From Streptomyces lavendulae subsp. lavendulae (GTDB lineage: Bacteria; Actinomycetota; Actinomycetes; Streptomycetales; Streptomycetaceae): a stretch of DNA of 64,000 nucleotides. This document shows positions 62,596 through 64,000 of the stretch, in pieces; position 1 is the stretch's first letter, and the number at the start of each line of letters is the position of its first letter. Where the stretch lies: contig NZ_CP024985.1 in the NCBI RefSeq assembly GCF_002803845.1, positions 1,922,001-1,986,000 on the forward strand, read 5' to 3'. Below the pieces are notes generated by a model that was given only the letters and a program-made list of their open reading frames with translations, was not told the origin of the DNA and ran no database searches. Made by a program: the position numbers and the translations under genes.

Positions 62596-63567
62596 ATGTT
62601 GGAGGTACTTGGCCTGACCGCCGCGGCCGTGGCGGTGTACCAGGCCATGCTGGACCATCCGGGCTACAGCCTGGACGAAATCGCCGTGCACTGCGCCCTG
62701 ACACCCGTCCAGGCACACGGCCATCTCGACGAGTTGAGCCGACTCACCCTCGTACAAGCCTCCGCCGAGCGGCCCGGCCAGATGCGTGCGGTGAGCCCCG
62801 AGATCGGTCTCGCCGACCTGCTCGCGGGCCAGGAGGCCGAACTCGCCGCACGCCAGGCCCAGCTCGCCGCCTCACGCGCCGCCGTCTCCCGTATGGTCGC
62901 CGAACGCGCCGAGCACGGGACGAACCACGGCGAACGCCTTCAGGGGATGGACGCCATACACAGCCGCCTCGAACGCATGGGCCGCTCTGCCACCACCGAA
63001 GTCCTCAGCAGCCAGCCTGGCAGCCAACGCCCCGAGGACCTCCTGGCCAGCCGCCCCGCTGACACCGAGGCCCTCGGCCGCGGCATCAAGATGCGAACCC
63101 TCTACCAGGACGCCACCCGCAACCAGCCCCACATCACCGCCTACGCCCAATGGCTGCTCGGCCACGGCAGCGGAGTCCGTACCGCCCCCACGATCCCCCA
63201 GCGCATGGTCGTCGTCGATCGTGCCCAAGCCCTGGTACCCATCGACCCCGCCGACACCCGCAAGGGCGCCCTGCACGTCACCGAACCAGGCATCCTCGCC
63301 GCGCTGCTCGACTTCTTCGAGCACTCCTGGAACACGGCCGTTCCCCTCGGCGCCACCCAGCCCGAGGACCCCCAAACCAGCCTCACCGCCACCGAACGCC
63401 GGATTCTGCTCCTGCTCGGCGCCGGTCTGACCGACGACGCGGTGGGGCAGCGCCTCGGTATTTCCTCGCGCACCATCGGACGTCACATGTCCTCCATCAT
63501 GGAACGCCTGGGTGCAGGCAGCCGCTTCGAAGCCGGGATCAAAGCCGCCCAGAAGGGCTGGCTCTGA
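62596..63567 (+). CDS. TrmB/LuxR-type transcriptional regulator
   Basis: 323 residues; the ATG at 62596 has a GGGGG element upstream. The N-terminal ~70 residues look like a TrmB-type winged helix (AAVAVYQAMLDHPGYSLDEIAVHCALTPVQAHGHLDEL). An Ala/Arg/Gln-rich coiled coil follows (~76-105), then a middle region resembling a degenerate phospholipase-D-like effector domain (IKMRTLYQDA; AYAQWLLGHGSGVRTAPTIPQRMVVVDR). A C-terminal LuxR helix-turn-helix spans ~263-320 (LTATERRILLLLGAGLTDDAVGQRLGISSRTIGRHMSSIMERL). Such proteins are common orphan regulators in Streptomyces. The gene is bracketed by opposed IS3 fragments, and its target is unknown. Confidence 0.88.
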   Translation: MLEVLGLTAAAVAVYQAMLDHPGYSLDEIAVHCALTPVQAHGHLDELSRLTLVQASAERPGQMRAVSPEIGLADLLAGQEAELAARQAQLAASRAAVSRMVAERAEHGTNHGERLQGMDAIHSRLERMGRSATTEVLSSQPGSQRPEDLLASRPADTEALGRGIKMRTLYQDATRNQPHITAYAQWLLGHGSGVRTAPTIPQRMVVVDRAQALVPIDPADTRKGALHVTEPGILAALLDFFEHSWNTAVPLGATQPEDPQTSLTATERRILLLLGAGLTDDAVGQRLGISSRTIGRHMSSIMERLGAGSRFEAGIKAAQKGWL

Positions 63568-63613
63568 TCACGGGGGACGCCGCGGAGGAGCCGACGGCAT
63601 CGCACACGATGTG

Positions 63614-63799
63614 GAAGCCGCGGCCGATCAGGTCCGGGGCCGGCCGGGCTTTGGTGTCTGCCCGGGTCAGCGAGCGCCGCCCGCGGCGGGTGATACCGCG
63701 TATGCCGCGTTCCCGTACCACCCGGGCGATGCGCTTGCGGTCCACCCGACGGCCTGGACGCCGTAATTGGGCGCGGCTCCGCGGGACACCGTAATTCTC
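63614..63799 (-). pseudogene. IS3-family transposase OrfB fragment
   Basis: Minus-strand codons read YGVPRSRAQLRRPGRRVDRK, RIARVVRERGIRGITRRGRR and SLTRADTKARPAPDLIGRGF. This corresponds to the HTH_21 region that precedes the DDE core in IS3 OrfB proteins. The DDE catalytic domain is absent: after GRGF the frame loses similarity and ends at 63539. It lies opposite in orientation to the OrfA fragment at 62375. Confidence 0.7.
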
Positions 63800-64000
63800 G
63801 CGGGTCGAGTGTGTCCGTCCTCCGGGAGGCTGCGCCTCAGAGATTGACATGCCCATGCCATCTTGTCCGGATCCCGACAGGCCGGTAGGCGACACCTTCA
63901 AGGCCTTCCGGCCCTGTCGGCGAGCGACGAAGCTAGTGATCGCCGCCAGGGAAACACCCCCTGACGGCGACCGGACAGAGCGTCACCCGCGGGACGCCCG
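63800..64000. other. Right-edge stretch with no recognisable gene
   Basis: No coding sequence with convincing codon bias or similarity pattern was found on either strand. The sequence is slightly less GC-rich than average and follows the transposase debris. Confidence 0.5.

Overview
The window is very GC-rich with strong GC bias at third codon positions, GTG and TTG starts, and giant modular polyketide synthase (PKS) genes. Together with a LAL-type regulator, IS3 remnants and an F420-type oxidoreductase remnant, this points to a Streptomyces or close relative. No rRNA, tRNA or CRISPR array was seen.

Region 1 (1-50,154, minus strand) is a type I modular PKS operon read right to left. PKS A (about 11,445 aa) carries a lone loading ACP and extension modules 1-7. 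PKS B (3,491 aa) carries modules 8-9. PKS C is cut by the left edge of the window and carries module 10. All ten AT domains have the malonyl-type HAFH motif, so the chain should be unbranched. Module contents after KS-AT are: 1 KR, 2 KR, 3 DH-KR, 4 KR, 5 DH-KR, 6 KR, 7 KR, 8 DH-KR, 9 KR, 10 DH-KR. No ER, methyltransferase or thioesterase domain is present in the visible part. Read at face value this builds a linear 1,3-/1,5-polyol with isolated alkenes on a starter delivered in trans to the N-terminal ACP. That resembles linear amino-polyol polyketides such as tetrafibricin, but this assignment is a hypothesis. Modules 3-7 contain a roughly 9.9-kb tandem bimodular duplication.

Region 2 (50,155-50,488) is the PKS promoter region. 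It holds two clusters of CCCCTA-type repeats and the terminator of the next gene.

Region 3 (50,489-55,211) looks unrelated to the polyketide: a minus-strand set of membrane proteins, two of them with bacterial PH (YdbS/YdbT-like) domains, and a divergent NarL-type two-component system ending in a strong terminator.

Region 4 (55,392-59,265, minus) returns to pathway genes: a large ATP-binding LuxR (LAL) regulator and a type II thioesterase. The thioesterase has the same CCCCTA repeats upstream as PKS A, so I infer that the two are co-regulated, possibly by this LAL protein.

Region 5 (59,559-64,000) looks like the cluster border. It contains a glutathionyl-hydroquinone-reductase-like enzyme, a 91-aa orphan, an AraC regulator, a TrmB/LuxR-type regulator, and gene debris: a fragment of an F420-dependent oxidoreductase and two opposed IS3 transposase fragments.
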